From Candidatus Rifleibacteriota bacterium (GTDB lineage Bacteria; Muiribacteriota; Ozemobacteria; Ozemobacterales; Ozemobacteraceae), in contig JAHISQ010000120.1 of the NCBI GenBank assembly GCA_018818125.1, positions 120,491 through 184,490 on the forward strand: 64,000 nucleotides of DNA. The letters run 5' to 3'. Positions 25,802-35,183 of this stretch are shown one piece after another (within the stretch, counting starts at the first letter, position 1; every line of letters starts with the position of its first letter). The translations under genes and the position numbers were made by a program. The notes under the pieces are model-generated. The model saw nothing but the letters and a program-made list of their open reading frames with translations, ran no database searches and was not told the DNA's origin.

Positions 25802-27181
25802 ATGGTAGATCTCGAAAAAATCATTTCATTGTGCAAGCGCCGCGGTTTTATTTTTCAGGGCAGTGATCAATACGGTGGTCTTCAGGGCACCTGGGACTAC
25901 GGCCCACTCGGCGTCGAACTCAAGAACAATGTTAAGCGCGCATGGTGGCGCCGTGTCGTCTATGAGCGCGATGATATGGAAGGTCTTGACTGCGCTATTC
26001 TGATGAACCGTCTGGTGCTCAAATATTCTGGACACGAAGACACCTTTTCTGACCCGATGGTCGATTGCCGCAAGTGCAAAAAAAGATTCAGAGCCGATCA
26101 GGTTGATGTGAACGAGAAATGCAGCGAGGGTGATAAACATGATCTGACCGAACCGCGTCCGTTCAATCTGATGTTCAAAACCACTTATGGCCCGGTTGCT
26201 GACGAAAACAATATTGCTTATCTCCGCCCCGAAACGGCGCAGGGCATTTTTATAAATTTCAAAAACGTTCTCGATTCGACTAACCGCAAACTGCCATTTG
26301 GTATCGCACAGATCGGCAAGTCTTATCGCAACGAAATTACACCGCGTAACTTCATTTTCAGGGTCAGAGAATTCGAGCAGATGGAAATAGAATTCTTTGT
26401 TAAGCCAGGCACTGACGAAGACTGGCACAGAAAATGGGTTGACGAGCGTTTCAACTGGTATATTGAGCTTGGCATCAAGCCTGAAAATATGCGCCGCTAC
26501 GAGCAAAAGCCCGAAGAACTGGCTCATTACGCCAAGGCGACCGTCGACCTGCTTTATCGTTTTTTCCCGGAACGCGCAGACGAAAACAAGCAATTCGACG
26601 AAGTCGAAGGTGTTTCTAACCGCGCCGATTTTGACCTGCAATGCCACACCAGGGGCGGCAAGCTGGTTCTTGCTGATGGCCGAGAAATACCCAACGTTCA
26701 CGCAGTTAACAAGCTGACTTATTTTGATCACGAAACCAATCAGCACATTCTGCCATATGTGGTAGAGCCCTCAGCCGGCGTTGACCGTGCTACGCTCGCC
26801 TTTCTGATGGATTCCTATTTTGAAGAAACTGTTAACGATGAACAGCGCATTGTGCTGCGTCTGCGCCCTGAACTGGCGCCAATTAAAGTAGCTGTGTTGC
26901 CGCTGAAAAAGAATAACGAAGCGATTCGCAATACCGCGCTGCAGATCAAAAATACTCTGATGAAAAAGAGTGGCTGGCGCACGGTTTATGATGATACTGC
27001 CGGAATTGGCAAGCTGTATCGCCGCCAGGACGAAATCGGTACGCCATTCTGTGTTACTGTCGATTTCGATACCTTAGAAGATCAGTCGGTGACTGTGCGC
27101 GACCGCGACACAATGGCTCAGGAACGTGTGAAAATCGATTCTCTGCAGGAATATCTCGCTGCAAGACTTATTAACTGCTGA
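25802..27181 (+). CDS. glyS: glycyl-tRNA synthetase, single-chain alpha2 type
   Basis: 459 residues, the eukaryote/archaea-like dimeric class II enzyme rather than the alpha2beta2 GlyQ/GlyS. Starts with the diagnostic [18 protein letters not shown]; motif 2 lies in [18 protein letters not shown] and motif 3 in [14 protein letters not shown]. An insertion carries CRKC and a later Cys. The anticodon-binding domain occupies the last 110 residues. GGGAG at 25791-25795 selects the ATG at 25802. The orphan DNA methyltransferase follows at 8 nt and probably shares the transcript. Confidence 0.97.
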   Translation: MVDLEKIISLCKRRGFIFQGSDQYGGLQGTWDYGPLGVELKNNVKRAWWRRVVYERDDMEGLDCAILMNRLVLKYSGHEDTFSDPMVDCRKCKKRFRADQVDVNEKCSEGDKHDLTEPRPFNLMFKTTYGPVADENNIAYLRPETAQGIFINFKNVLDSTNRKLPFGIAQIGKSYRNEITPRNFIFRVREFEQMEIEFFVKPGTDEDWHRKWVDERFNWYIELGIKPENMRRYEQKPEELAHYAKATVDLLYRFFPERADENKQFDEVEGVSNRADFDLQCHTRGGKLVLADGREIPNVHAVNKLTYFDHETNQHILPYVVEPSAGVDRATLAFLMDSYFEETVNDEQRIVLRLRPELAPIKVAVLPLKKNNEAIRNTALQIKNTLMKKSGWRTVYDDTAGIGKLYRRQDEIGTPFCVTVDFDTLEDQSVTVRDRDTMAQERVKIDSLQEYLAARLINC

Positions 27182-27189
27182 GGTCTGGT

Positions 27190-28020
27190 TTGGCCGAAAA
27201 GATCGTAGACAAACTTTTTAGAGGCGACATGCTGCATGTCGCCTCTTTGCTTACTCCCAAAAGTTTTCAGCTGATATATCTCGACCCGCCCTTTGCTACG
27301 GGTCGTGAACAGCTTGGCAGTAAAAAGGGTCTGGCCTACGATGACCGCTGGGTCGGCGATCTTGACACTTATCTTCCCTGGCTTAAAGAGCGACTGCTGG
27401 CTGTTTATGATTTGCTGACTGATGATGGCAGCCTGGTTTTGCATCTTGACTGGCGAGCTTCGCACTATGCGCGGGTAATTCTCGACGAAATATTCGGTCG
27501 GCAGGGTTTTATCAACGAGATTATCTGGCATTACACGGGTGGTGGGCGTTCAAAAACCAGATTTTCGTGCAAACACGATACTTTGCTCTGGTACAGCCGT
27601 AGTCGCCGGCCGGTCTTTAATATCGACGCAGTGCGGGTGCCATATAAGAAGACATCTGGCTATGCCAAAGCGGGCATTGTGGCGGCGAGCGGGCGTCATT
27701 ATCTACCAGACCCCCTTGGCACGCCAGTTGACGATGTATGGGAGATCCCGATAATAAACCCGATGGCGACTGAGCGTGTCGGTTACCCGACGCAAAAACC
27801 ATTGAAACTTTTAACAAGACTCATCGAGGGCTTAACCAATCCGGGTGATCTGGTTGGAGATTTTTGCTGTGGCAGTGGCACCACGCTGGTTGTCGCTCAA
27901 AGCCTAGGTCGACACTGGGTCGGCAGCGACATTTCCGCCGCCGCAGTTAAATGTGCTGCTACTCGTTTGCGTAAAGAATGTCAGATTGAGGGCGACATAA
28001 CCGCAGATTGCGCAGATTAG
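27190..28020 (+). CDS. orphan site-specific DNA methyltransferase (N4-C/N6-A type)
   Basis: 276 residues. Catalytic motif IV is DPPF (YLDPPFATG, residues 30-38) and the SAM-binding motif I follows near the C-terminus (VGDFCCGSGTTLV), so the beta-class order (IV before I). TRVGYPTQKP-like sequence (RVGYPTQKPLKLL) precedes motif I as usual. The target-recognition region lies between (residues 115-190). No restriction gene is adjacent, so it is solitary, perhaps a housekeeping or protective methylase. TTG start at 27190 with GAGGT five nt upstream, only 8 nt after glyS. Confidence 0.9.
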   Translation: MAEKIVDKLFRGDMLHVASLLTPKSFQLIYLDPPFATGREQLGSKKGLAYDDRWVGDLDTYLPWLKERLLAVYDLLTDDGSLVLHLDWRASHYARVILDEIFGRQGFINEIIWHYTGGGRSKTRFSCKHDTLLWYSRSRRPVFNIDAVRVPYKKTSGYAKAGIVAASGRHYLPDPLGTPVDDVWEIPIINPMATERVGYPTQKPLKLLTRLIEGLTNPGDLVGDFCCGSGTTLVVAQSLGRHWVGSDISAAAVKCAATRLRKECQIEGDITADCAD

Positions 28021-28029
28021 CTCAGGCTA

Positions 28030-28058
28030 TTGCAGTTTTGCCGCGCTGAGATTATCAT
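28030..28058 (+). promoter_or_regulatory. sigma70-type promoter for the DUF4097 protein gene
   Basis: TTGCAG at 28030-28035, 17-nt spacer, TATCAT at 28053-28058. Confidence 0.6.
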
Positions 28059-28095
28059 GTACGGGTAACAGATAATCGGTAAACGGAGGTAAAGC

Positions 28096-29295
28096 ATGTC
28101 TGACACCAGAAAAATGATTTTGAATATGCTCGCAGAGGGGAAAATCACGGTCGAGGAATCGGAAAAGCTGTTGGCGGCAATTAATGCCGAAACACAACAG
28201 GCGAACCAGGAAGAACCGCGCCCGCGCGAGCGTGAGAGAGAACGTGAATCAGAATACGATCAGGATCGGCAGCAGAGCCGCCATGGCGATGACTCTTTCA
28301 ATCCTTTTGGTGGTGCCGGCAAGTTTGGTTTTGATTTGAAAAACCTGGCGCAGACCATTCAGCAAACAGTGCAGCAGGCAATGAAGAAAGCTGAACCGCG
28401 GCGACGTGAGTTCAAAGACAAAATGAAAGAGTTTGGCGGCTGGATGCAGGACCTTGCCAGCACCATGGCTTCTGAAATGGTCAACACTAAGGGTGAGCCT
28501 GTTGACGGCGTTTCGGTGGATTTTGTTGCGACACTACCAGAAGGTATCTCAGAATGCAGCACCTTTACGTTTGAAAACATTTTTGGTGAAGTACGCATTC
28601 ACGAAGGCAGCGAATTTAAAATGCACATCAGCGGCAGGGTAAGCCGGGCTACCATGGGAGAGTACCAGCCAGCTCAGTGGTTTGCCCGCTCTGCTATGCG
28701 GGTTGATGGTAGAAATCTGTTTGTTGGTTTTGACCGCAATCAGACAGTTAAAGCGTTGATAGATATGGAAATAACTTTGCCGGCCGATATGACTGTAAGC
28801 TGTCGAACCGTATCTGGTGGCATTCGAATTCGCGGCAGTTATAAAGTTGCTGAGCTCAAAACGGTCAGTGGTAACATAAGAATTCAGGGTTCGAGTCTTA
28901 AACAGTCACTTATTGAGACAGTCAGCGGCGACGTACAGATCGAAGGCGGCGAAGTTGCAATGCAGATCAAGTCGACTTCCGGCGATTTTCTCGTTCGCGA
29001 CTCAAAGATCGAAGAGCTTAAAATTAACTCGGTGTCGGGCGACATAATGCTGACCGAAGGCAGCATAACAGATTCAACTGATGTTAAGCTGATTACGACC
29101 TCGGGTGACATCATCGTAGAAAAGATGAGCGGCCCCTGGAAAAGCGTAGAAGCTACCACTCGCAGCGGCGATGTGGTGCTTGACTGGAAAGGCGATTTAA
29201 CACCACTCAATAATCAGGGCACTTGCCTGAGATCTGGCAGTGATGGCGCTCAGTTTAAAGCTGAATCGGTCAGCGGCGACATTCAATTCACTTGA
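28096..29295 (+). CDS. YvlB/LiaX-type N-domain plus DUF4097 beta-repeat protein
   Basis: 399 residues, no signal peptide. Residues 4-30 (KMILNMLAEGKITVEESEKLLAAI) match the short helical motif at the head of YvlB/LiaX-like proteins. A very charged Arg/Glu/Gln linker (35-65) and a helical part follow, then from residue 205 on a right-handed beta-repeat region of DUF4097 type with TVSGDI/TTSGDI/SVSGDI units about every 18-22 residues. In Firmicutes such proteins act in cell-envelope stress responses. GGAGG precedes the ATG. The terminator at 29311 ends it. Confidence 0.85.
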   Translation: MSDTRKMILNMLAEGKITVEESEKLLAAINAETQQANQEEPRPRERERERESEYDQDRQQSRHGDDSFNPFGGAGKFGFDLKNLAQTIQQTVQQAMKKAEPRRREFKDKMKEFGGWMQDLASTMASEMVNTKGEPVDGVSVDFVATLPEGISECSTFTFENIFGEVRIHEGSEFKMHISGRVSRATMGEYQPAQWFARSAMRVDGRNLFVGFDRNQTVKALIDMEITLPADMTVSCRTVSGGIRIRGSYKVAELKTVSGNIRIQGSSLKQSLIETVSGDVQIEGGEVAMQIKSTSGDFLVRDSKIEELKINSVSGDIMLTEGSITDSTDVKLITTSGDIIVEKMSGPWKSVEATTRSGDVVLDWKGDLTPLNNQGTCLRSGSDGAQFKAESVSGDIQFT

Positions 29296-29310
29296 AGACA
29301 CAGTAATAAA

Positions 29311-29343
29311 CACAGGGGTTCAGTTTGAACCCCTGTGATTTTA
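29311..29343 (+). terminator. terminator after the DUF4097 gene
   Basis: CACAGGGGTTCA and TGAACCCCTGTG (29311-29337) pair perfectly with a 3-nt loop, then ATTTT. Confidence 0.82.
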
Positions 29344-29358
29344 ACCGGAGAAACAGCC

Positions 29359-29973
29359 ATGGAACTAATTCAAGTTATAGGTCTCATCCTCATTCTCACA
29401 GCAATGTTCGCAATAGGTGGCAAAATTGTACTTTATTTAAAAAAGCGTGAGCTCGATCAGACCAAAGAAAAATATGATCAGCAGATCTCTGAGCTGAAAA
29501 AAGAGATCGATATGGATCGCGCCAAGATTGCCGAAAGTGGCAACAAGGTTCTTAGAATGACTGAAGACAATTACCAGCGCAAGCTCGACGATAAAGATCA
29601 GCAGATTCAGGATCTCGTCGAAGAAATCGAAGGGCTCAAGTCATGGAAAGAAGAAATGGGCCTGATGCTCGCCAAATTTGAAGGCGCCAGCCATGGCAAC
29701 GAGCGCATACTTTTTAAGCTTTTCGAACATAACCAGAAGTTGAATCGCGCCTTAAACGCGAAGTGGCATGCGGTAGAAGAAAATCTTGGCCGCGAACTCA
29801 ATGCGACGCTTGAAAAGATTAAGGGATTTTTCAGTGATGCAGAAAAACTGCATCATGACGGTATCGAAATAATATCTGAATATGAATCGCGCCTGCCCGA
29901 AGATTTTAAGCGCAAGGTGCACGAAGAGTTGCTGCAGTTACCTGAATCATCTGGTATCAAGATAAAAAACTGA
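29359..29973 (+). CDS. membrane-anchored coiled-coil protein
   Basis: 204 residues. One membrane helix at residues 4-27 (QVIGLILILTAMFAIGGKIVLYL), then about 80 residues of charged coiled coil (KRELDQTKEKYDQQISEL ... LVEEIEGLKSWKEEM), and a C-terminal helical domain. The N-terminus is short, so most of the protein is cytoplasmic if the helix is N-out. No known family recognised; it may be a scaffold partner of the upstream envelope-stress-like protein. The ATG at 29359 has GGAG at 29347-29350. Confidence 0.72.
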   Translation: MELIQVIGLILILTAMFAIGGKIVLYLKKRELDQTKEKYDQQISELKKEIDMDRAKIAESGNKVLRMTEDNYQRKLDDKDQQIQDLVEEIEGLKSWKEEMGLMLAKFEGASHGNERILFKLFEHNQKLNRALNAKWHAVEENLGRELNATLEKIKGFFSDAEKLHHDGIEIISEYESRLPEDFKRKVHEELLQLPESSGIKIKN

Positions 29974-29990
29974 AGCTCATTTCAACAAAA

Positions 29991-31994
29991 TTATTGGTCA
30001 ACCGGCAGTCGTAGATCAAATTTTATGATGCCGTCAAACAGGTCGATCTGGTTAACTTTGACGCCAACTTTCTGGCCGACCGCAACGTCGAACGAAGGGC
30101 GCCGACAATGTTTGAATGAGCACAAAAAGTCGACATAAAAAACGACCTCATTCATGCTGGTTTCGACAACTATGCCGTTAAAGACAACTTCGCCATTTTT
30201 TTGCTGTTGCTTGATGTGTTTATGCAAAAAATAGCGGTCGCGATCACGCATGATTTCGTCAGCACGGCTGACCGCCGAATCGGAAATAAGCACGGCCTGT
30301 GCCAGCTCATTTTGATTATATACTGGTGCTCGCCCGTTTATGGCAGCCTTGATCTGGCGATGTGTAAGCAGATCTGAGTAGCGGCGCAGCGGTGAGGTTG
30401 CCTGAGTGTAGGTGCTCATGCCCAGCGAGTAGTGGCGCCCAGGTTCCTGGCTGACTGTGGTTTTGCGAAAAGTTTTGATTGCGGCAAAGAAACGTACGGG
30501 GTCGAATGTGTCACCAAACTCTGGTCTGGTTTCCTCGCCCTCCTGAACCCGATAAAGGCACGGAATTGCATTTTTTCGGCAATACTCAGCAGCGGCGTGG
30601 TTGGCCCAAACCATGAATTCTGCAATCATGCCCTGCGTAAGATCGTCGCGATTGCGTTGCTCGACAATAATTTCGCCATCGACAACTTTGACAGACAGTT
30701 CCGGTTGGCGGGGAAACATTACCGCACCCATTTCTTTCCGTCTTTTTTTGAGGCGCTCGGCAAAGTCGAGTGCTTGTCTGAGCCACTCATTATCTGGCAA
30801 CATACTGTCGGCAGTGTCGTAATCAACTGCCTGATCAATTTGAATGACTGATTCAAATATTTCCAGGCCAGACAATTCGCATTCTGGAGAGAAAAGAAGC
30901 GAAAATGTCAAAGCCAGACGCTTCTCGCCATGGTTAAGGCTGAGGAGTTCTTCTGATATGCTTGTCGGTAGCATGTGAATGCGTTGATCTGGCATATAAA
31001 CCGAGCTGCCGCGCCGCGCTGCTTCTTTGTCGAGAAGTGTTTCTGGTTTGATCAGTTCCGCCGGGTCGGCAACATGTACCTGTAACAGGCAGCTGCCGTC
31101 CTGATGCAATTCAAACGAAATTGCATCATCGCGGTCACGTGAACCTGGTGTGTCGATTGCCCAGGTGCATTGCGCGGTCAAATCGCGGCGTGAAGAGGTC
31201 TCTGGTAGATGTGATGTCAGAGCTTCCGATTCGGCAATTACTTCGGCCGAAAAGGCTACTGGCAGCTTGTATCTGATGATCGCAAGATTTTCGTCAGCAT
31301 CGAGAACACCAGCTTTGATCAGCGCCTGAAAAAGTTTGCGCGGGTTGTTCATGCCGGCGCGGTCAAGCGCACTGCTCAAGCGGCGCGAAATTTTAGCTTC
31401 TTCGCCGCAGGCAACAAGATTCTTTAAATCGTTGAGATGGTCTTTAAGAACTTCTGACAGTGCCCCTGCTTTTTCCAGTTCTTTGAGTGCCTCGGAAAGA
31501 TTGTTTTCTTCGTCTTCCTGCGCCTGTTTTCGGGCCAGTTGCTCGCGCGCGCCAGTCAACTCTTCGAGTGACACAGGCTGATAGCCGTCATTTTTGTTTT
31601 TAAAATAGAGTTTGTCGGCGCATAGTTGTCTAAGCAGCGCTGCGGCTGAATCATCGTCGTCAGGAGCGAAGAGAAAGTTGGCCAGCTCTTTAAGTTCGAA
31701 AGTGCGCTGCTCTTCCTGCAACAGCTCATGTAATTCTTCGAGATTTATGCCTTCTGCTATACTTTTGCGTTGTTCGTTGGTGGTGAAAAGATTCTGTCTA
31801 CAGGTTTCACGTTCGGCGACACCGGTAGCCGGGCGGCTGGTTGCATGCATGATTTTTTTTTCGGTTACGGTAGTTTCTTTGCCGTTAAGCAGGTATAGCC
31901 TGACGTTGCCGCCGGCAACACTTAATATTGCTGCTATTTCCGGCTGGCTGCTTTTGGCTGAAAACTCGACGATACAACCGGCTGATAGATTCAT
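29991..31994 (-). CDS. RNase II/R family 3'-5' exoribonuclease
   Basis: 667 residues. The RNB catalytic domain spans about residues 270-590: AIDTPGSRDRDDAISF provides the Asp cluster that binds metal, and TSPLRRYSDLLTHRQI is the closing signature with the catalytic Arg. An S1-like beta region ends the protein. The N-terminus (1-260) is helical and not a standard double cold-shock module, which is the layout of RNase II-type enzymes of cyanobacteria rather than E. coli RNase R. Degrades RNA from the 3' end. GGAG sits 8 nt before the ATG at 31994. Confidence 0.92.
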   Translation of the reverse strand: MNLSAGCIVEFSAKSSQPEIAAILSVAGGNVRLYLLNGKETTVTEKKIMHATSRPATGVAERETCRQNLFTTNEQRKSIAEGINLEELHELLQEEQRTFELKELANFLFAPDDDDSAAALLRQLCADKLYFKNKNDGYQPVSLEELTGAREQLARKQAQEDEENNLSEALKELEKAGALSEVLKDHLNDLKNLVACGEEAKISRRLSSALDRAGMNNPRKLFQALIKAGVLDADENLAIIRYKLPVAFSAEVIAESEALTSHLPETSSRRDLTAQCTWAIDTPGSRDRDDAISFELHQDGSCLLQVHVADPAELIKPETLLDKEAARRGSSVYMPDQRIHMLPTSISEELLSLNHGEKRLALTFSLLFSPECELSGLEIFESVIQIDQAVDYDTADSMLPDNEWLRQALDFAERLKKRRKEMGAVMFPRQPELSVKVVDGEIIVEQRNRDDLTQGMIAEFMVWANHAAAEYCRKNAIPCLYRVQEGEETRPEFGDTFDPVRFFAAIKTFRKTTVSQEPGRHYSLGMSTYTQATSPLRRYSDLLTHRQIKAAINGRAPVYNQNELAQAVLISDSAVSRADEIMRDRDRYFLHKHIKQQQKNGEVVFNGIVVETSMNEVVFYVDFLCSFKHCRRPSFDVAVGQKVGVKVNQIDLFDGIIKFDLRLPVDQ

Positions 31995-32061
31995 TTGACT
32001 TGCTCCAGAATTTTTTACTATTACTGCTTTAATCGACCTGGGGCGTAGATTTGCTGGGCGC

Positions 32062-33162
32062 TTAGTGCCTCTGGCCGTAGATATTGTTTTGATTATAACC
32101 GGTTTTAGTTTTTATTTCAGCCCGAGTTTTGTTAATAATCAGTGCATCAAGCCAGCTGCTTACTTCGTCGGCAATCTGCTCGAACAGTTTCTCTGCCTCA
32201 GGGTCTGAGCTGTGCAAGATACTCTCAGGCCACTTGTCAGCTTCTTCGGCAACAGAATCTATTTCTGGCGGTTGACCAATCAGCTGTATCAGAATGTCTG
32301 GCTCCTCGCCATAAAGAGCTGCTTCTTCAGCTACAGCAAAAACCCCGTGCAAATCACTTCGTGTATTTTGCATGTTTTTATGAACTTTTAAGGCAAGTTC
32401 GAGATTTTGAAGCTGCTGTGGTTGTCGTCGGTCAATGCTTTCGCGCCAGTCGGCCAGCATTTGTCGGTCTGGCTCAAGTGCGTTGTCTATTTCTGATGGC
32501 GCAATGTTAATAATGCGCCAGGCCAGATGACTGCGCTCACCGCTGCTCCAGTCAAGTATTTCCTGAAATTCGCCGTTTTCGAGTTTTTTAAGTGCTTCGC
32601 GCAGATTTTTGCTAAAGCTTTGATGGCGTTTTTTGTCGGCTTCTATCTGTTTGTTTTCGTCGATGCCATTGTATTGTGCAAGCAATCGGCTTATCCAGCG
32701 CACTTCCGGGTAGATATGAACGAACATAAATTCTAGTTGGGTAGCGGCCTGGTCTGAATAACCGAGCGAAAAACTGCGAAGAAGGTGAAAAATCTCGTCG
32801 GCCAGCTGAAGACGCCCGGCCGAAAAATTGCAGCGCCCAGCATCGATCAGATCGCAGTTATCCACAAAAATCAGACCCTTTGTGCGATAAGGTCTGGTAA
32901 GTCGCCTGATTTTTGCCTTCAGATAAGAGAATACCGAGTTGGGGTGAGTTACTTTGCCCGGATCAAAGTCTTCGAGCAGAATCAGCAGCATTTCACTCAT
33001 AATTTCACGCATCTTATCACTGAGCGAAAGAGCTGGTTCTCGCCAACTCAGCGCCTGCTGACAGATAAAGTCATGGCAGCTTTTGATTAAAGCAAATGCC
33101 GAATCTGCTGCCGGCTGCCGACAGAACGCTGTAAAGGCGTTGGTGAATTCTTCATTGCTCAT
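32062..33162 (-). CDS. unknown protein with sigma-like N-terminal helices
   Basis: 366 residues, soluble and acidic. Residues 47-92 (LSDKMREIMSEMLLILLEDFDPGKV ... YLKAKIRRLTRPYR) have the look of sigma70 region 2 (the EMLLILLEDFDP and YLKAKIRR pattern), but the rest does not show a normal region 4, apart from a helix-turn-helix-like end (RAEIKTKTGYNQNNIYG). I do not recognise a family. Located downstream-to-upstream next to the exoribonuclease on the same strand; GGAG precedes the ATG. Divergent from the Cys-rich paralog pair. Confidence 0.65.
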   Translation of the reverse strand: MSNEEFTNAFTAFCRQPAADSAFALIKSCHDFICQQALSWREPALSLSDKMREIMSEMLLILLEDFDPGKVTHPNSVFSYLKAKIRRLTRPYRTKGLIFVDNCDLIDAGRCNFSAGRLQLADEIFHLLRSFSLGYSDQAATQLEFMFVHIYPEVRWISRLLAQYNGIDENKQIEADKKRHQSFSKNLREALKKLENGEFQEILDWSSGERSHLAWRIINIAPSEIDNALEPDRQMLADWRESIDRRQPQQLQNLELALKVHKNMQNTRSDLHGVFAVAEEAALYGEEPDILIQLIGQPPEIDSVAEEADKWPESILHSSDPEAEKLFEQIADEVSSWLDALIINKTRAEIKTKTGYNQNNIYGQRH

Positions 33163-33327
33163 TATTCTGCTCCGTTTACTCTGTGAAATTCGGATGCATT
33201 ATTCTCTTAAGTTTTTGCTCTCTTAAACAGCATATCAGCAGGCGACTTAAAAATTCCACGAAAATAATTTTCCCCAAAAGGGTTTTCATTTGATTAACAA
33301 CTGAGACCAAAAAATGAGGTGAATTTT

Positions 33328-33801
33328 ATGATGTGTTGCAAGAAATGCCCCTTTAATCCAATATCAGGCAGTGAACAACAGCGCTGTCACCAGGCGCTGT
33401 GCAATAACTGGAGGCATAATTGTGCCGATGGCTACTGCGCCGCAAATATTGGCAGTCGATGTTTTCTTGATTATTACGTTATCAGCCGCCTATACCAGCA
33501 GGATCCGCTTGCCGAGGCATTGGTGCATCATACTCTCAAAACAGCTTTGATTGGTCGCGACCGAGCGTTGCTGTTGTCACTTTTTCATGCTGCCAGCGAG
33601 TCTATAAGGCTTCAGCTCTGGCATTGGCTTGAGCTCTATGAACCGCGCAGTTTGTGGCTCCTCAACCCGATTTTTGCAGCAGTTGGTCTGGCTCCGCTTG
33701 ATAGCCTGACTGGCATGGGCAGCCGTCGCGAAAAATATTTTGGCGCCATCATGGAAAATCCTTACAGCGGTCGCCTCTATCGTTCCGCCCAGGCAATATA
33801 A
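33328..33801 (+). CDS. small cysteine-rich protein, first of a tandem paralog pair
   Basis: 157 residues. Cys-rich head (MMCCKKCPFNP ... CHQALCNNW ... CADGYC ... CFLDYY) followed by a helical body with LFHAASESIRLQLWHWLELYEPRSLWLLNPIF. The next gene shares CxKCPxN at the start and the LF..A....R..LW....YPR..... F pattern in the body, so the two arose by duplication. The head could bind zinc or an iron-sulfur cluster. No family recognised. GAGGT at 33316-33320 gives the ATG at 33328. Confidence 0.7.
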   Translation: MMCCKKCPFNPISGSEQQRCHQALCNNWRHNCADGYCAANIGSRCFLDYYVISRLYQQDPLAEALVHHTLKTALIGRDRALLLSLFHAASESIRLQLWHWLELYEPRSLWLLNPIFAAVGLAPLDSLTGMGSRREKYFGAIMENPYSGRLYRSAQAI

Positions 33802-33816
33802 AAAAGGAACAAGACT

Positions 33817-34302
33817 ATGACATGTAATAAATGCCCGCTCAATATTGAATCTGAAAGTTTCAGGCCGACAATGTATGAAGCTTTGCCCCTTCACGCTAAG
33901 GCCGTTTTTGTCTGCAGAAATGTGAACCGCAAAAGCAGCTGTGGCGATGTGTCAGCCGCCCGCCAGCTGTGCGCGCGCGATTTATGGGTGTTGGCTTTTA
34001 TTGGCTGCAAAGAAAAATTTGCAGTCGATAAGGCTGTCGAGACCCTCGACAGTCTGGTTGCCGGCGGCCATTCTGAACTGCTTTGCCATCTTTTCGAAAA
34101 CGCCGGCTATGAAACGCGACGGGCACTGTGGTTGCGCATGACCAGCAATTATCCCAGGCGACTCTACATGTTCGACTCAATGTTTGAAAAAGAATGTCTG
34201 CCAACGCTTAACAAAGCCGAACTGCCCGAAAATATTCATATCTACCGCCATTATCTGCTTTATACGGGCGGGCAGGAAAATTCACTCCTAAAAGATTTAT
34301 AA
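33817..34302 (+). CDS. small cysteine-containing protein, second of a tandem paralog pair
   Basis: 161 residues, 15 nt after its paralog. Begins MTCNKCPLNIESESF; further Cys residues lie at about 33, 42 and 52 (FVCRN, SSCGD, QLCARD). The body ends with LFENAGYETRRALWLRMTSNYPRRLYMFDSMF, parallel to the first copy. It has fewer Cys residues than copy one, so metal content probably differs. AAAAGGAAC precedes the ATG. Same operon as copy one; function unknown. Confidence 0.7.
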   Translation: MTCNKCPLNIESESFRPTMYEALPLHAKAVFVCRNVNRKSSCGDVSAARQLCARDLWVLAFIGCKEKFAVDKAVETLDSLVAGGHSELLCHLFENAGYETRRALWLRMTSNYPRRLYMFDSMFEKECLPTLNKAELPENIHIYRHYLLYTGGQENSLLKDL

Positions 34303-34352
34303 TCAGGTAGAGAGAATCAATTCGAAGCTGACAACGATCGAAGAGGAGTGAA

Positions 34353-34886
34353 ATGTCGAGCAAGCAAAAAAAATATGCTTTAGCCATGCTGATCTCTGGT
34401 GGGCAGACCGGGGTTGATCGTGCTGCTCTTGATTTTGCCATGCAGATTGGCATATCTCATGCAGGTTGGTGCCCGCTTGGTCGCAAGGCCGAAGATGGTG
34501 TTATTCCAGAACGCTATCTGCTCAGAGAAGCCACTAAGCCATTATATCAGCAGCGAACTCAACTGAATGTAAGAGATTCACAGGCTACTCTGATAATTCA
34601 GGACACGACCCGGCGCTCCCGCGGTACAGCTCTCACTATAAAATGTTCTGAAAAGCTGCATCGACCATTCATGGTAGTAGATATCACCAACTATGACAGC
34701 GAAGAAATTAGAAATTGGCTTGCCAGAGTGCGGCCGCAGATTCTCAACGTTGCCGGACCAAGATTGAGTGAAAGCCATGACGCCGCTGTCGCTGCCGCAG
34801 CAATACTCACAGCTATACTGTGTGTCGACGACTCTAGTGCGGTTAGATGGCCACCAACCAAGCCTTTCACCAGAAATCTTTTTTGA
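34353..34886 (+). CDS. putative molybdenum carrier / cpYpsA-type SLOG protein
   Basis: 177 residues. The N-terminal loop ISGGQTGVDRAALDFA is diagnostic of the circularly permuted YpsA (cpYpsA) branch of the SLOG superfamily, annotated in databases as putative molybdenum carrier; GWCPLGRKAEDG and NVAGPRLSE follow as usual. SLOG domains bind nucleotides or nucleotide-derived ligands, and the molybdenum name rests on one structural analogy. GAGGAG at 34341-34346 supports the ATG. It is probably transcribed with the two Cys-rich paralogs. Confidence 0.85.
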   Translation: MSSKQKKYALAMLISGGQTGVDRAALDFAMQIGISHAGWCPLGRKAEDGVIPERYLLREATKPLYQQRTQLNVRDSQATLIIQDTTRRSRGTALTIKCSEKLHRPFMVVDITNYDSEEIRNWLARVRPQILNVAGPRLSESHDAAVAAAAILTAILCVDDSSAVRWPPTKPFTRNLF

Positions 34887-35183
34887 TGGAGCTCTGTAAA
34901 CGAGTTCAACAAATGACTGAGTCGGAGATTTTAGATACCCACTGCTTTTCTAAAGCCTTAGCGGGTCAGGGAAGATGCTGCCCGGTCTTATGAGTCTGTT
35001 CGCGTCTCCCCGGGCCGCTTCAGCTTTTATGCTATGCGCTCGCCGCTTCCCACCAAAATGGGGTTCGGTCGGCGTTCTCATAACTAACAGCTCGAATTTT
35101 CAGCACAATTCTGAAAATCTGTTGTAGCATCAGTTTCTGGCTTAAAAATGGCCGCCGTAGAACTTTGAACCAGGAGAAAAAAA
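34887..35183. other. intergenic stretch with repeat copy 1
   Basis: 297 nt without a gene. It holds the first copy of a dispersed repeat (34925-34966) and a GCCCGG/CCGGGC inverted pair (about 34980-35015). AGGAG near 35171 is the ribosome site of the next gene. Confidence 0.4.
34925..34966. repeat. dispersed 42-bp repeat, copy 1
   Basis: Begins GAGATTTTAGATACCC and matches 35 of 42 positions of the copy at 35917-35958. Lies 38 nt after the cpYpsA gene. Confidence 0.6.

Noticed and set aside
34980..35015. GCCCGG/CCGGGC inverted pair as a terminator after the cpYpsA gene.
   Set aside because: Six-bp stem with a loop over 20 nt and no T run.
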